NCBI GenBank assembly: GCA_964019165.1
Contig: OZ025278.1
Location: 14,015,786 to 14,079,785 of the forward strand
Source of the DNA: Mastigias papua
Lineage: Eukaryota > Cnidaria > Scyphozoa > Rhizostomeae > Mastigiidae
Direction: 5' to 3'
Length of the DNA stretch: 64,000 nt
Each line of letters starts with the position of its first letter. Within the stretch, counting starts at the first letter, position 1. Under the pieces are notes generated by a model, which saw only the letters and a list, made by a program, of their open reading frames with translations, searched no databases and was not told the DNA's origin. Shown one piece after another: positions 1 through 43,500 of this stretch. Both the position numbers and the translations under genes were made by a program.

Positions 1-428
1 TTACTGTTTAAGGCACGGTAATCTGCATTTTCTAGACACTACCTGTATTTCATGAAGTTGCAAGAGAGAGAAGTGAATCGGATCAATGTTTTCTTTAAAA
101 TCATTGTAAAATTTGTGCATGGTGGTGAAAGTTGAAGCACACACGCAAGATTGTGCTCTCCATTCTACTCTTATCTGTTAGACTACAGAGCAGTAGAACT
201 ATGCCACAGAGTTAGGTAGTTTACAGAAGCGACTAAGAGCTTCTAATACAATGGTGTAGCTTATAGTACGCTCCTATGAAATCATATATTGAAACAAACA
301 AAGCCAAATCGCTTCCATATTTATTAATTCCTTTTTGCATTTTTGTATTGTGCATGTTTTGGTTCAGTTTTATGTTCTGTTTTGTAGATAGTTAAACGTG
401 AACCTCAAAATTTCTGTTTCCTTTTTAG
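1..428 (+). other. Intron of the cadherin gene (5' part outside window)
   Basis: No exon could be supported here. The first recognisable cadherin exon begins at 429 with two bases that complete a split codon, so at least one earlier exon exists. I see no cadherin-like coding block in 1-428, so that exon should lie upstream of the window. A pyrimidine-rich tract and AG at 427-428 form the acceptor. Confidence 0.6.
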
Positions 429-19012
<18,584 letters not shown>

Positions 19013-19466
19013 TACATATCTGTATATTAGAATCGCAATGCAGGTCAATCTAGTAATCGAATAGGTATCGGACTGACCTTATCACCCCTAAGGACAGGGC
19101 CTTCGACTGTCTTCGGGCCATGCTTGGTCCATCTTCTTGCGTCTGCATTAGATGAATGGCAAAATGTGACCCAGGCCCGTTCGATCGCCGAAGGCTTACT
19201 GTCTAACAGTGGAGCATGATGAGACATTTTATAGAGTCGATAGATATCTACAGTTTTCCGTTGTAACATAATTTCACCGATATTAATCTATGAAGCAACA
19301 GCAGTTGTATAAAAGCGTGCAATAACGGACGTTCTCGCATGGAGCATCTTTTGGATATGGGAATATGTTCTTGAAAGATTTCTTTGATATTCAGTCAAGA
19401 CTGCTTAAGCCAACAGTTGATCTTCTACATGGCAAATGTCGAATTCCAAGCAGAGAATCTGAGAAC

Positions 19467-19472
19467 AATAAA
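19467..19472 (+). terminator. Possible poly(A) signal of cadherin gene
   Basis: AATAAA 455 nt after the stop codon. A second AATAAA at 20614-20619 is the alternative. Neither can be proven without transcript data. Confidence 0.3.
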
Positions 19473-20041
19473 TCTAATTACATCAGATGACATGTACCAT
19501 TGTTCGTTTATTTTAGCAGTACTACTAGTGTCCAAACCGGGGGCGGATTTACCAAGGGAGTGGACTGAGGGGCTACACTGTCTAATACCCATCCTGCCTG
19601 TAGTTTGTAAATCACTAATCCATTGAGTAGAATGGTATGTTGGTGCGGTAATACAGCTTCTAGAGTCTAGGCATGGCTGGAAGTTCGCAGGACTGCTTAT
19701 TCTGATTTTCTAACATAAACGTTTGGGAGATGCATAGAGCTAACTGACATTCTATTTGTACACATTGACAGGCATTAGAATTTTGTTTCTTACCTGCAAG
19801 AAAGGATCTCCCTATTTATAGAGGGCGCTACGCAGCACTAAAACGGGTGTGGCCCTGCAAGTATTCCCTTTGCACTCCGCCCCCCTGGCCCCAACTCTGA
19901 CGCGTGATTGTTTACCTTGTGACGAATTATGTGAATTATTTTACATCATTGCATATTTTGAACTCCTATTTTATCATTAATGGTATAATTCTCGAGGAAA
20001 TATTATCAGTATGTAAAGCGCTTTTTCAATTAGCTACCAAT

Positions 20042-20217
20042 CAGAGGCGTCGCGGGCCTCCAGATTTAGGGGGGCCAAAGCGGAATAGTTTTTTGACAAA
20101 TCGTTTTGACTCTTGTTTTAGCACTGGCTGGTATGTTGGAAGTGTTTTGACAAGTCCAACACAAATCTATACAAGGGGACCACTGGCTCCTCTAATCCCT
20201 AGGCCGTGACGCCTCTG
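20042..20217. mobile_element. hAT-like MITE, about 176 bp
   Basis: Terminal inverted repeats CAGAGGCGTCGCGG and, on the other end, CCGTGACGCCTCTG match with one mismatch. CAGRGGCG-type ends are typical of hAT elements. The 8-bp flanks CTACCAAT and TCACCAGT agree at 5 of 8 positions, with transitions only, as expected for an old 8-bp target duplication. No transposase. Confidence 0.6.
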
Positions 20218-20505
20218 TCACCAGTTCTAGGCCACGAAATACACACGCATTTTATATTATCAATATATGTCATCTGTACGAACTATTGTCTACCAAGAAA
20301 AGCTAAATGTAATATCTGGCCAAGTGAGTCGAATATCTGTTAAGTACTTTGGGCTAAAGCACTGTAGCTTATGGTGAGTAAAATGCATGTAGATGTAACT
20401 TATTGAGAATATAATATTTCTAGTGTACATATATAAATAAATATATATATAAATATATAATCAATATAGAATTGCTATAGGTGATTAGTTGGTCTCCATA
20501 AAGAC

Positions 20506-20590
20506 ACCTGTGTCAGTAGGCCCTGTGCTGGAGGCCCTGTGTCTGTAGGCACTTTGCTGTAGGCTCTGTGCTGGAGGTCCTGTGCTGTCG
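20506..20590. repeat. Degenerate tandem repeat (CTGTGCTGGAGGC-like)
   Basis: Roughly 18-20-bp units built on GGCCCTGTGCTGGAGGCCC, repeated about four times with substitutions. Confidence 0.65.
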
Positions 20591-22231
20591 ACTTTGAACT
20601 CTGGAAATGCAGAAATAAACCCTGTCCTGATCGTGAACGATGCTGGTCTTGCATGAAAGATTATATTGATAATTATTTTAAAGTGTATGAGGCATAAGTA
20701 GATCTTTGCCCCGGCTCACTTTGACTTGTGCGTAGTCCAGCGATAAATTGTCCCTATTGGCCAAACTTGGTACCTTGAAATTGCCCATCTTGATCATAAC
20801 GAGTTGGCTAGCGGCCAGAGTGTATAACGCTATACGGCAGTATGGTATTTGCCAAGAGTTCAAAACGAGGAGATATTATCAAACGCACAGCTTTATGTAG
20901 CCTGTGTAGTTGCAGAGCTTTGCTCTAGACGTGATCTTTACAATATTTGTCAATGTAGCATATAAGAATGGGAGAAGAAACTTAACAGTCAGAAGCAGAA
21001 CCAGAAGTTTAGCTTATGCCAGAGGGTCTCTTAATGCGTCAATCAAATTTCGTGACTGCCCGGTGTGCAAATAAGTATTCTGCGGGTTAGTGGAAGAAGA
21101 TTTGGTCACCCCCCCCCCAAAGTTGCAGGTTAGAACATTCGTAGATGTCCGTCTAGTGTTTGGATATTTCTCTCCCATTTGCCATTGTTTCACTTTTTGT
21201 TTCGTGAGAAGCCAGATTTAGTGAATGGGCTAGCATGCCAAGTTAGGCCCATGATATCTGTGATCTGGTTTCTCTTAAATGTATGTTATTAAAATGACAC
21301 AAATAGCAGTAGCTCAGTAGAGCAATAATATTCTTGGGATAGGCGTCGTAAGGGATTGATAGAATGATTTAATTTAATCGTAGAATTTATTGACCCTCGC
21401 CCTTTGTGCACCGTTGGCCTCCCCCTACACAGACTTATATGCTTGAACATGGATGGAATATACAAGTTTCCGTCGTTAATGATGATTTTTATGGGATGCT
21501 AAGTCTTCAGCATTCAGTACAGTTTTCTATCATTTAATTTCCAACATTTGATGGCACGAGATACGAATAATATATGGAGGTATTTCTCTGTCGACTTGCA
21601 GTATAGGATATTGTGGTATTTCTCTATCGACATACAGTATACGATATTGTATCAGGCTTAGATACTGAAATGTTATTTTTATTGTCCACTTATCAATTTT
21701 AACAGAAGCTATCGTGGCGAATGCTTTTGCAATAGCCCTGGCAAACTGTTTTCAGCTCTGTGCACAAAGGGCCACGGTTAAGCTACGAAGAGATGAAGAA
21801 TATGTTAGTACTCAGCTCCACAGGTGTAGGAATTATATACAGTATGTCAATATTGGAGCGAAATAGGAGAATAAATGTTTTTCCCTAGAGCACTTAAATA
21901 CGAATAAATGGCTCCCTTGTTATGTTACTCTATGCTTTATTGAATACTCGGTGATTAGATATATGATATTAGATATTGTTTTCTCTTTCATGTCTTTCTC
22001 TCCTGATATCACGATAGGCTTTTCATATTGTTACGCAATGGTTTACAGTCAAAACTAATGGCAAATTTGTACTGTACATAATACGTCCCATGGGCTGGTC
22101 CATGCTACAGGATGTCTCGAAGGCCTTGAAATACGTGATTCTATTCGCTGTATTCTTGGAGTACTTTTAGAGTTACATAGTCATAATATGTTTTGATATT
22201 TTAGATAAGCATAAAATATACTTTGTTCATA

Positions 22232-22535
22232 TACCGTAAACCGTCGAATTGCCCTCTTCGAAAAGTCCCCTCAAATAAGCTCCCATGCTGGAACGTGAAA
22301 TCTTTAATAGGTCCTCTCAAATAAGTCCCAATCGCTGAAGATGATGAACATGCTTGTTACAGACTGATGCTTATTTAGCCCCTTATTCCTCGTACATATA
22401 TTGGAGGAAAAGAGTTTTGGAAATCAGCTTTTTATTGGGCATGTATCGCAGAATTTATAAGCCGCCTCTTCCAATAAGCTGTCCCCTCGAAAAAGCCTTT
22501 CCCTCGAATAAGTCCCATTCAAAAAGTATAAAAGG
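22232..22535 (+). mobile_element. TACCGTAAAC-ended MITE-like element, copy 2
   Basis: Begins ATACCGTAAACCGTCGAATT and contains repeated CCCTCAAATAAG/CCCTCGAATAAG blocks, an AGATGATGAACATGCTTG block and an ACAGACTGATG block shared with the copy at 14736. The right end is not clear. Non-coding. Confidence 0.65.
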
Positions 22536-22813
22536 GAGTAGGCCCCCAGTTGCATTGTCAGAATTTTGCAAAGAATGGCCGTCAACGTGTTTAGCTTTCG
22601 GAGACTTACGTACGAATGTTTCCTGACCATAGGTTTAGAGTCAATCCCCTAGATTCCCAATGCCAGTTAAAGTAGTAGCTATGGCCACCAATTGTATATG
22701 GCACCTTGATTTTATCAGATCGGCGGGGTCGACATCCCCAATACTTTTCGAGATATTGTTTGGGTTGTTTGGGGGAATGTTTGGGATCAAATTAAAGTCA
22801 AATAGCAAAGCGC

Positions 22814-22826
22814 TGCATCATGGGAA
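22814..22826 (+). promoter_or_regulatory. ZNF143/Staf-like promoter motif
   Basis: TGCATCATGGGAA lies 133 bp upstream of the SMNDC1-like start codon. It differs by one base from the TGCATTRTGGGWR core bound by ZNF143/Staf, a factor of housekeeping and snRNA promoters. Function is inferred from position and motif only. Confidence 0.3.
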
Positions 22827-22958
22827 TCCAATTCAATTCACTTTATTCAACACTACTCCTTTCATACTACGGGCCTAAGTCAAGGTCTATCTGAGCTCTA
22901 AGCGCTGTATTTTGTTATATTTGAGCGTCATTCGCAAGGCGAAGGTTAGTGACTCAAA

Positions 22959-33656
<10,698 letters not shown>

Positions 33657-34546
33657 TATTTAGCTACAAATTTGAACATTTCTGTAAATAACAAAACGAC
33701 CATAAATTCATAGTTACTTTTTGTCTAATGACTTTGTTTTTCGTGAATACATGCCTTCTTTATGCAGCACTTTTCTACGGTTTATTCATTTTTCCATAAG
33801 GAAACACTGTAAGAAACCTACATTTTGAAAGCACAAAGGTTTAAAGGACTTCTACTACCGGTGACAAAATCCCTAAGGAACTTTCAATTTTATTAATTTT
33901 TATATCATTGGTACATTGGTCTGGAAACGCAGCTTTAGGATAAATTTGAGAATCAGACCGACGAGACAAATAGTCATGAAGATATAATGAGCTCCATTAA
34001 GAAAATATTACCACACACCAATTTGTAGATTAACCTGTACCTTATTTGTAACTTTGACGCGTCGGACCAATTCCAGGATCCATCGTCAGAATGAATATTT
34101 CAAAGGGATTGGTTAGCTTATAGATGCTAAGTGGTGAAAAGGGACAAATGAAACACGAGTAATAAGCAACCAAGAATGACTCCGTATATCATTGCAAACA
34201 ACCAGGACGTAGGACTTGAAATTTGAATGAATTGTGTCTAGTCCATGCATCACTCTTTCACACAGGAGTCTACGTTCCAAATTACAGTGCGTATAGTATC
34301 ATCTCTTAGCACATAAACCTCACGTTGGCTATATAGCAATAAATATGTAGGTAGAATCAACAACCAGAAACAACCCTTAGTACTGCAATAAAGCGAAAGG
34401 TACACCACACTAAGACACTATAAGAGATACGTTTAAGATGCGTTCCATTTACCAATCCGTGTACTTTACGAGATAGTAACAACCTACTTGCAGCCATTAG
34501 CATCACTATAGGAACTTAGACACCCCTTCAATAATTTTGAGAGTTT
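33657..34546 (+). other. 3' UTR and flank of SMNDC1-like gene
   Basis: No further coding seen. Possible AATAAA signals lie at 34338-34343 and 34387-34392, about 680-735 nt after the stop and 150-200 nt before the satellite array. A transcript would therefore normally end before the array. Confidence 0.5.
34338..34343 (+). terminator. Possible poly(A) signal of SMNDC1-like gene
   Basis: AATAAA; a second copy is at 34387-34392. Chosen as the first canonical hexamers downstream of the stop; no transcript evidence. Confidence 0.35.
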
Positions 34547-37500
34547 CTGATTAAACTGAGCCAATTTTGGCCAAAAGGTAAAGCTATACCCTTGGTATTT
34601 TGCTCAAAAATGACCCAACTTGAAATTGATCGATTTTACTTGCAGATTGAAAAGTGATGAAAATGAGCCAATTTTGGCCAAAAAGTAAGGCTATAGCCTT
34701 GGTATTTTGCTCAAAAATGACCCAAATTGAAATTGATCGATTTTACTTGCAGATTGAAAAGTGATGAAAATGAGCCAATTTTGGCCAAAAAGTAAGGCTA
34801 TAGCCTTGGTATTTTGCTCACACATGACCCAAATTGAAATTGATCGATTTTACTTGCAGATTGAAAAGTGATGAAAATGAGCCAATTTTGCCAAAAAGTA
34901 AGGCTATAGCCTTGGTATTTTGCTCACTCATGACCCAAATTGAAATAGATCGAGTTTACTTGCAGATTGTAAAGTGATGAAAATGAGCCAATTTTGGCCA
35001 AAAAGTAAGGCTATAGCCTTGGTATTTTGCTCACAAATGACCCAAATTGAAATTGATCGATTTTACTTGCAGATTGAAAAGTGATGAAAATGAGCCAATT
35101 TTTGGCCAAAAAGTAAGGCTATAGCCTTGGTATTTTGCTCAAAAATGACCCAAATTGAAATTGATCGATTTTACTTGCAGATTGAAAAGTGATGAAAATG
35201 AGCCAATTTTGGCCAAAAAGTAAGGCTATAGCCTTGGTATTTTGCTCAAACATGACCCAAATTGAAATTGATCGATTTTACTTGCAGATTGAAAAGTGAT
35301 GAAAATGAGCCAATTTTGCCAAAAAGTAAGGCTATAGCCTTGGTATTTTGCTCAAAAATGACCCAAATTGAAATTGATCGATTTTACTTGCAGATTGAAA
35401 AGTGATGAAAATGAGCCAATTTTGGCCAAAAAGTAAGGCTATAGCCTTGGTATTTTGCTCAAAAATGACCCAAATTGAAATTGATCGATTTTACTTGCAG
35501 ATTGAAAAGTGATGAAAATGAGCCAATTTTGGCCAAAAAGTAAGGCTATAGCCTTGGTATTTTGCTCAAAAATGACCCAAATTGAAATAGATCGATTTTA
35601 CTTGCAGATTGAAAAGTGATGAAAATGAGCCAATTTTGGCCAAAAAGTAAGGCTATAGCCTTGGTATTTTGCTCACTCATGACCCAAATTGAAATAGATC
35701 GAGTTTACTTGCAGATTGAAAAGTGATGAAAATGAGCCAATTTTGGCCAAAAAGTAAGGCTATAGCCTTGGTATTTTGCTCAAAAATGACCCAAATTGAA
35801 ATTGATCGATTTTACTTGCAGATTGAAAAGTGATGAAAATGAGCCAATTTTGGCCAAAAAGTAAGGCTATAGCCTTGGTATTTTGCTCAAACATGACCCA
35901 AATTGAAATTGATCGATTTTACTTGCAGATTGAAAAGTGATGAAAATGAGCCAATTTTGCCAAAAAGTAAGGCTATAGCCTTGGTATTTTGCTCAAAAAT
36001 GACCCAAATTGAAATTGATCGATTTTACTTGCAGATTGAAAAGTGATGAAAATGAGCCAATTTTGGCCAAAAAGTAAGGCTATAGCCTTGGTATTTTGCT
36101 CAAAAATGACCCAAATTGAAATTGATCGATTTTACTTGCAGATTGAAAAGTGATGAAAATGAGCCAATTTTGGCCAAAAAGTAAGGCTATAGCCTTGGTA
36201 TTTTGCTCAAAAATGACCCAAATTGAAATAGATCGATTTTACTTGCAGATTGAAAAGTGATGAAAATGAGCCAATTTTGGCCAAAAAGTAAGGCTATAGC
36301 CTTGGTATTTTGCTCACTCATGACCCAAATTGAAATAGATCGAGTTTACTTGCAGATTGAAAAGTGATGAAAATGAGCCAATTTTGGCCAAAAAGTAAGG
36401 CTATAGCCTTGGTATTTTGCTCAAAAATGACCCAAATTGAAATTGATCGATTTTACTTGCAGATTGAAAAGTGATGAAAATGAGCCAATTTTGGCCAAAA
36501 AGTAAGGCTATAGCCTTGGTATTTTGCTCACACATGACCCAAATTGAAATTGATCGATTTTACTTGCAGATTGAAAAGTGATGAAAATGAGCCAATTTTG
36601 CCAAAAAGTAAGGCTATAGCCTTGGTATTTTGCTCACTCATGACCCAAATTGAAATAGATCGAGTTTACTTGCAGATTGTAAAGTGATGAAAATGAGCCA
36701 ATTTTGGCCAAAAAGTAAGGCTATAGCCTTGGTATTTTGCTCACAAATGACCCAAATTGAAATTGATCGATTTTACTTGCAGATTGAAAAGTGATGAAAA
36801 TGAGCCAATTTTTGGCCAAAAAGTAAGGCTATAGCCTTGGTATTTTGCTCAAAAATGACCCAAATTGAAATTGATCGATTTTACTTGCAGATTGAAAAGT
36901 GATGAAAATGAGCCAATTTTGGCCAAAAAGTAAGGCTATAGCCTTGGTATTTTGCTCAAACATGACCCAAATTGAAATTGATCGATTTTACTTGCAGATT
37001 GAAAAGTGATGAAAATGAGCCAATTTTGGCCAAAAAGTAAGGCTATAGCCTTGGTATTTTGCTCAAAAATGACCCAAATTGAAATTGATCGATTTTACTT
37101 GCAGATTGAAAAGTGATGAAAATGAGCCAATTTTGGCCAAAAAGTAAGGCTATAGCCTTGGTATTTTGCTCAAAAATGACCCAAATTGAAATAGATCGAT
37201 TTTACTTGCAGATTGAAAAGTGATGAAAATGAGCCAATTTTGGCCAAAAAGTAAGGCTATAGCCTTGGTATTTTGCTCACTCATGACCCAAATTGAAATA
37301 GATCGAGTTTACTTGCAGATTGAAAAGTGATGAAAATGAGCCAATTTTGGCCAAAAAGTAAGGCTATAGCCTTGGTATTTTGCTCAAAAATGACCCAAAT
37401 TGAAATTGATCGATTTTACTTGCAGATTGAAAAGTGATGAAAATGAGCCAATTTTGGCCAAAAAGTAAGGCTATAGCCTTGGTATTTTGCTCAAAAATGA

Positions 37501-40500
37501 CCCAAATTGAAATTGATCGATTTTACTTGCAGATTGAAAAGTGATGAAAATGAGCCAATTTTGTCAAAAAGTAAGGCTATAGCCTTGGTATTTTGCTCAA
37601 AAATGACCCAAATTGAAATTGATCGATTTTACTTGCAGATTGAAAAGTGATGAAAATGAGCCAATTTTGGCCAAAAAGTAAGGCTATAGCCTTGGTATTT
37701 TGCTCAAAAATGACCCAAATTGAAATTGATCGATTTTACTTGCAGATTGAAAAGTGATGAAAATGAGCCAATTTTGGCCAAAAAGTAAGGCTATAGCCTT
37801 GGTATTTTGCTCACACATGACCCAAATTGAAATTGATCGATTTTACTTGCAGATTGAAAAGTGATGAAAATGAGCCAATTTTGCCAAAAAGTAAGGCTAT
37901 AGCCTTGGTATTTTGCTCACTCATGACCCAAATTGAAATAGATCGAGTTTACTTGCAGATTGTAAAGTGATGAAAATGAGCCAATTTTGGCCAAAAAGTA
38001 AGGCTATAGCCTTGGTATTTTGCTCACAAATGACCCAAATTGAAATTGATCGATTTTACTTGCAGATTGAAAAGTGATGAAAATGAGCCAATTTTTGGCC
38101 AAAAAGTAAGGCTATAGCCTTGGTATTTTGCTCAAAAATGACCCAAATTGAAATTGATCGATTTTACTTGCAGATTGAAAAGTGATGAAAATGAGCCAAT
38201 TTTGGCCAAAAAGTAAGGCTATAGCCTTGGTATTTTGCTCAAACATGACCCAAATTGAAATTGATCGATTTTACTTGCATATTGAAAAGTGATGAAAATG
38301 AGCCAATTTTGGCCAAAAAGTAAGGCTATAGCCTTGGTATTTTGCTCAAAAATGACCCAAATTGAAATTGATCGATTTTACTTGCAGATTGAAAAGTGAT
38401 GAAAATGAGCCAATTTTGGCCAAAAAGTAAGGCTATAGCCTTGGTATTTTGCTCAAAAAAGACCCAAATTGAAATTGATCGATTTTACTTGCAGATTGAA
38501 AAGTGATGAAAATGAGCCAATTTTGGCCAAAAAGTAAGGCTATAGCCTTGGTATTTTGCTCAAAAATGACCCAAATTGAAATTGATCGATTTTACTTGCA
38601 GATTGAAAAGTGATGAAAATGAGCCAATTTTGCCAAAAAGTAAGGCTATAGCCTTGGTATTTTGCTCAAACATGACCCAAATTGAAATTGATCGATTTTA
38701 CTTGCATATTGAAAAGTGATGAAAATGAGCCAATTTTGGCCAAAAAGTAAGGCTATAGCCTTGGTATTTTGCTCAAAAATGACCCAAATTGAAATTGATC
38801 GAGTTTACTTGCAGATTGAACAGTGATGAAAATGAGCCAATTTTGGCCAAAAAGTAAGGCTATAGCCTTGGTATTGTGCTCAAAAATGACCCAAATTGAA
38901 ATTGATCGAGTTTACTTGCAGATTGAAAAGTGATGAAAATGAGCCAATTTTGGCCAAAAAGTAAGGCTATAGCCTTGGTATTTTGCTCAAAAATGACCCA
39001 AATTGAAATTGATCGATTTTACTTGCAGATTGAAAAGTGATGAAAATGAGCCAATTTTGGCCAAAAAGTAAGGCTATAGCCTTGGTATTTTGCTCAAAAA
39101 TGACCCAAATTGAAATTGATCGATTTTACTTGCAGATTGAAAAGTGATGAAAATGAGCCACTTTTGGCCAAAAAGTAAGGCTATAGCCTTGGTATTGTGC
39201 TCAAAAATGACCCAAATTGAAATTGATCGATTTTACTTGCAGATTGAAAAGTGATGAAAATGAGCCAATTTTGGCCAAAAAGTAAGGCTATAGCCTTGGT
39301 ATTTTGCTCAAAAATGACCCAAATTGAAATTGATCGATTTTACTTGCAGATTGAAAAGTGATGAAAATGAGCCAATTTTGGCCAAAAAGTAAGGCTATAG
39401 CCTTGGTATTTTGCTCATAAATGACCCAAATTGAAATTGATCGATTTTACTTGCAGATTGAAAAGTGATGAAAATGAGCCAATTTTGGCCAAAAAGTAAG
39501 GCTATAGCCTTGGTATTTTGCTCAAAAATGACCCAAATTGAAATTGATCGAGTTTACTTGCAGATTGAAAAGTGATGAAAATGAGCCAATTTTGGCCAAA
39601 AAGTAAGGCTATAGCCTTGGTATTTTGCTCACACATGACCCAAACTGAAATTGATCGATTTTACTTGCAGATTGAAAAGTGATGAAAATGAGCCAATTTT
39701 GCCAAAAAGTAAGGCTATAGCCTTGGTATTTTGCTCAAAAATGACCCAAATTGAAATTGATCGATTTTACTTGCAGATTGAAAAGTGATGAAAATGAGCC
39801 AATTTTGGCCAAAAAGTAAGGCTATAGCCTTGGTATTTTGCTCAAAAATGACCCAAATTGAAATTGATCGAGTTTACTTGCAGATTGAAAAGTGATGAAA
39901 ATGAGCCAATTTTGGCCAAAAAGTAAGGCTATAGCCTTGGTATTGTGCTCAAAAATGACCCAAATTGAAATTGATCGAGTTTACTTGCAGATTGAAAAGT
40001 GATGAAAATGAGCCAATTTTGGCCAAAAAGTAAGGCTATAGCCTTGGTATTTTGCTCACTCATGACCCAAATTGAAATAGATCGAGTTTACTTGCAGATT
40101 GAAAAGTGATGAAAATGAGCCAATTTTGGCCAAAAAGTAAGGCTATAGCCTTGGTATTTTGCTCAAAAATGACCCAAATTGAAATTGATCGAGTTTACTT
40201 GCAGATTGAAAAGTGATGAAAATGAGCCAATTTTGGCCAAAAAGTAAGGCTATAGCCTTGGTATTGTGCTCAAACATGACCCAAATTGAAATTGATCGAT
40301 TTTACTTGCAGATTGAAAAGTGATGAAAATGAGCCAATTTTGGCCAAAAAGTAAGGCTATAGCCTTGGTATTTTGCTCAAAAATGACCCAAATTGAAATT
40401 GATCGATTTTACTTGCAGATTGAAAAGTGATGAAAATGAGCCAATTTTGGCCAAAAAGTAAGGCTATAGCCTTGGTATTTTGCTCAAAAATGACCCAAAT

Positions 40501-43500
40501 TGAAATTGATCGATTTTACTTGCAGATTGAAAAGTGATGAAAATGAGCCAATTTTGGCCAAAAAGTAAGGCTATAGCCTTGGTATTTTGCTCAAAAATGA
40601 CCCAAATTGAAATTGATCGATTTTACTTGCAGATTGAAAAGTGATGAAAATGAGCCAATTTTGGCCAAAAAGTAAGGCTATACCCTTGGTATTTTGCTCA
40701 AAAATGACCCAAATTGAAATTGATCGAGTTTACTTGCAGATTGAAAAGTGATGAAAATGAGCCAATTTTGGCCAAAAAGTAAGGCTATAGCCTTGGTATT
40801 TTGCTCAAAAATGACCCAAATTGAAATTGATCGATTTTACTTGCAGATTGAAAAGTGATGAAAATGAGCCAATTTTGGCCAAAAAGTAAGGCTATAGCCT
40901 TGGTATTTTGCTCACACATGACCCAAATTGAAATTGATCGATTTTACTTGCAGATTGAAAAGTGATGAAAATGAGCCAATTTTGCCAAAAAGTAAGGCTA
41001 TAGCCTTGGTATTTTGCTCACTCATGACCCAAATTGAAATAGATCGAGTTTACTTGCAGATTGAAAAGTGATGAAAATGAGCCAATTTTGGCCAAAAAGT
41101 AAGGCTATAGCCTTGGTATTTTGCTCACAAATGACCCAAATTTAAATTGATCGAGTTTACTTGCAGATTGAACAGTGATGAAAATGAGCCAAGTTTGGCC
41201 AAAAAGTAAGGCTATAGCCTTGGTATTGTGCTCAAAAATGACCCAAATTGAAATTGATCGATTTTACTTGCAGATTGAAAAGTGATGAAAATGAGCCAAT
41301 TTTGGCCAAAAAGTAAGGCTATAGCCTTGGTATTTTGCTCAAAAATGACCCAAATTGAAATTGATCGATTTTACTTGCAGATTGAAAAGTGATGAAAATG
41401 AGCCAATTTTGGCCAAAAAGTAAGGCTATAGCCTTGGTATTTTGCTCAAAAATGACCCAAATTGAAATTGATCGAGTTTACTTGCAGATTGAAAAGTGAT
41501 GAAAATGAGCCAATTTTGGCCAAAAAGTAAGGCTATAGCCTTGGTATTTTGCTCACACATGACCCAAATTGAAATTGATCGATTTTACTTGCAGATTGAA
41601 AAGTGATGAAAATGAGCCAATTTTGGCCAAAAAGTAAGGCTATAGCCTTGGTATTTTGCTCAAAAATGACCCAAATTGAAATTGATCGATTGTACTTGCA
41701 GATTGAAAAGTGATGAAAATGAGCCAATTTTGGCCAAAAAGTAAGGCTATAGCCTTGGTATTTTGCTCAAAAATGACCCAAATTGAAATTGATCGATTTT
41801 ACTTGCAGATTGAACAGTGATGAAAATGAGCCAATTTTGGCCAAAACGTAAGGCTATAGCCTTGGTATTTTGCTCAAAAATGACCCAAATTGAAATTGAT
41901 CGAGTTTACTTGCAGATTGAAAAGTGATGAAAATGAGCCAATTTTGGCCAAAAAGTAAGGCTATAGCCTTGGTACTTTGCTCAAATATGACCCATATTGA
42001 AATTGATCGATTTTACTTGCAGATTGAAAAGTGATGACAATGAGCCAATTTTGGCCAAAAAGTAAGGCTATAGCCTTGGTATCTTGCTCAGAAATGACCC
42101 AAATTGAAATTGATCGAATTTACTTCCAGATTGAACAGTGATGAAAATGAGCCAATTTTGGCCAAAAAGTAAGGCTATAGCCTTGGTATTGTGCTCAAAA
42201 ATGACCCAAATTGAAATTGATCGATTTTACTTGCAGATTGAAAAGTGATGAAAATGAGCCAATTTTGGCCAAAAAGTAAGGCTATAGCCTTGGTATTTTG
42301 CTCAAAAATGACCCAAATTGAAATTGATCGATTTTACTTGCAGATTGAAAAGTGATGAAAATGAGCCAATTTTGGCCAAAAAGTAAGGCTATACCCTTGG
42401 TATTTTGCTCAAAAATGACCCAAATTGAAATTGATCGAGTTTACTTGCAGATTGAAAAGTGATGAAAATGAGCCAATTTTGGCCAAAAAGTAAGGCTATA
42501 GCCTTGGTATTTTGCTCAAAAATGACCCAAATTGAAATTGATCGATTTTACTTGCAGATTGAAAAGTGATGACAATGAGCCAATTTTGGCCAAAAAGTAA
42601 GGCTATAGCCTTGGTATCTTGCTCAGAAATGACCCAAATTGAAATTGATCGAATTTACTTCCAGATTGAACAGTGATGAAAATGAGCCAATTTTGGCCAA
42701 AAAGTAAGGCTATAGCCTTGGTATTGTGCTCAAAAATGACCCAAATTGAAATTGATCGATTTTACTTGCAGATTGAAAAGTGATGAAAATGAGCCAATTT
42801 TGGCCAAAAAGTAAGGCTATAGCCTTGGTATTTTGCTCAAAAATGACCCAAATTGAAATTGATCGATTTTACTTGCAGATTGAAAAGTGATGAAAATGAG
42901 CCAATTTTGGCCAAAAAGTAAGGCTATACCCTTGGTATTTTGCTCAAAAATGACCCAAATTGAAATTGATCGAGTTTACTTGCAGATTGAAAAGTGATGA
43001 AAATGAGCCAATTTTGGCCAAAAAGTAAGGCTATAGCCTTGGTATTTTGCTCAAAAATGACCCAAATTGAAATTGATCGATTTTACTTGCAGATTGAAAA
43101 GTGATGAAAATGAGCCAATTTTGGCCAAAAAGTAAGGCTATAGCCTTGGTATTTTGCTCACACATGACCCAAATTGAAATTGATCGATTTTACTTGCAGA
43201 TTGAAAAGTGATGAAAATGAGCCAATTTTGCCAAAAAGTAAGGCTATAGCCTTGGTATTTTGCTCACTCATGACCCAAATTGAAATAGATCGAGTTTACT
43301 TGCAGATTGAAAAGTGATGAAAATGAGCCAATTTTGGCCAAAAAGTAAGGCTATAGCCTTGGTATTTTGCTCACAAATGACCCAAATTGAAATTGATCGA
43401 GTTTACTTGCAGATTGAACAGTGATGAAAATGAGCCAAGTTTGGCCACAAAGTAAGGCTATAGCCTTGGTATTTTGCTCAAAAATGACCCAAATTGAAAT

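Larger units (their letters stand above)
19013..22958. other. Intergenic region between cadherin and SMNDC1-like genes
   Basis: No gene could be supported. It contains two possible AATAAA poly(A) signals for the cadherin gene, a hAT-like MITE (20042-20217), a degenerate CTGTGCTGGAGG repeat (20506-20590), a TACCGTAAAC element (from 22232) and the presumed promoter of the SMNDC1-like gene. Longer open frames (for example 19384-19626, 19904-20209, 22354-22626) overlap repeats or resemble nothing. Confidence 0.6.
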
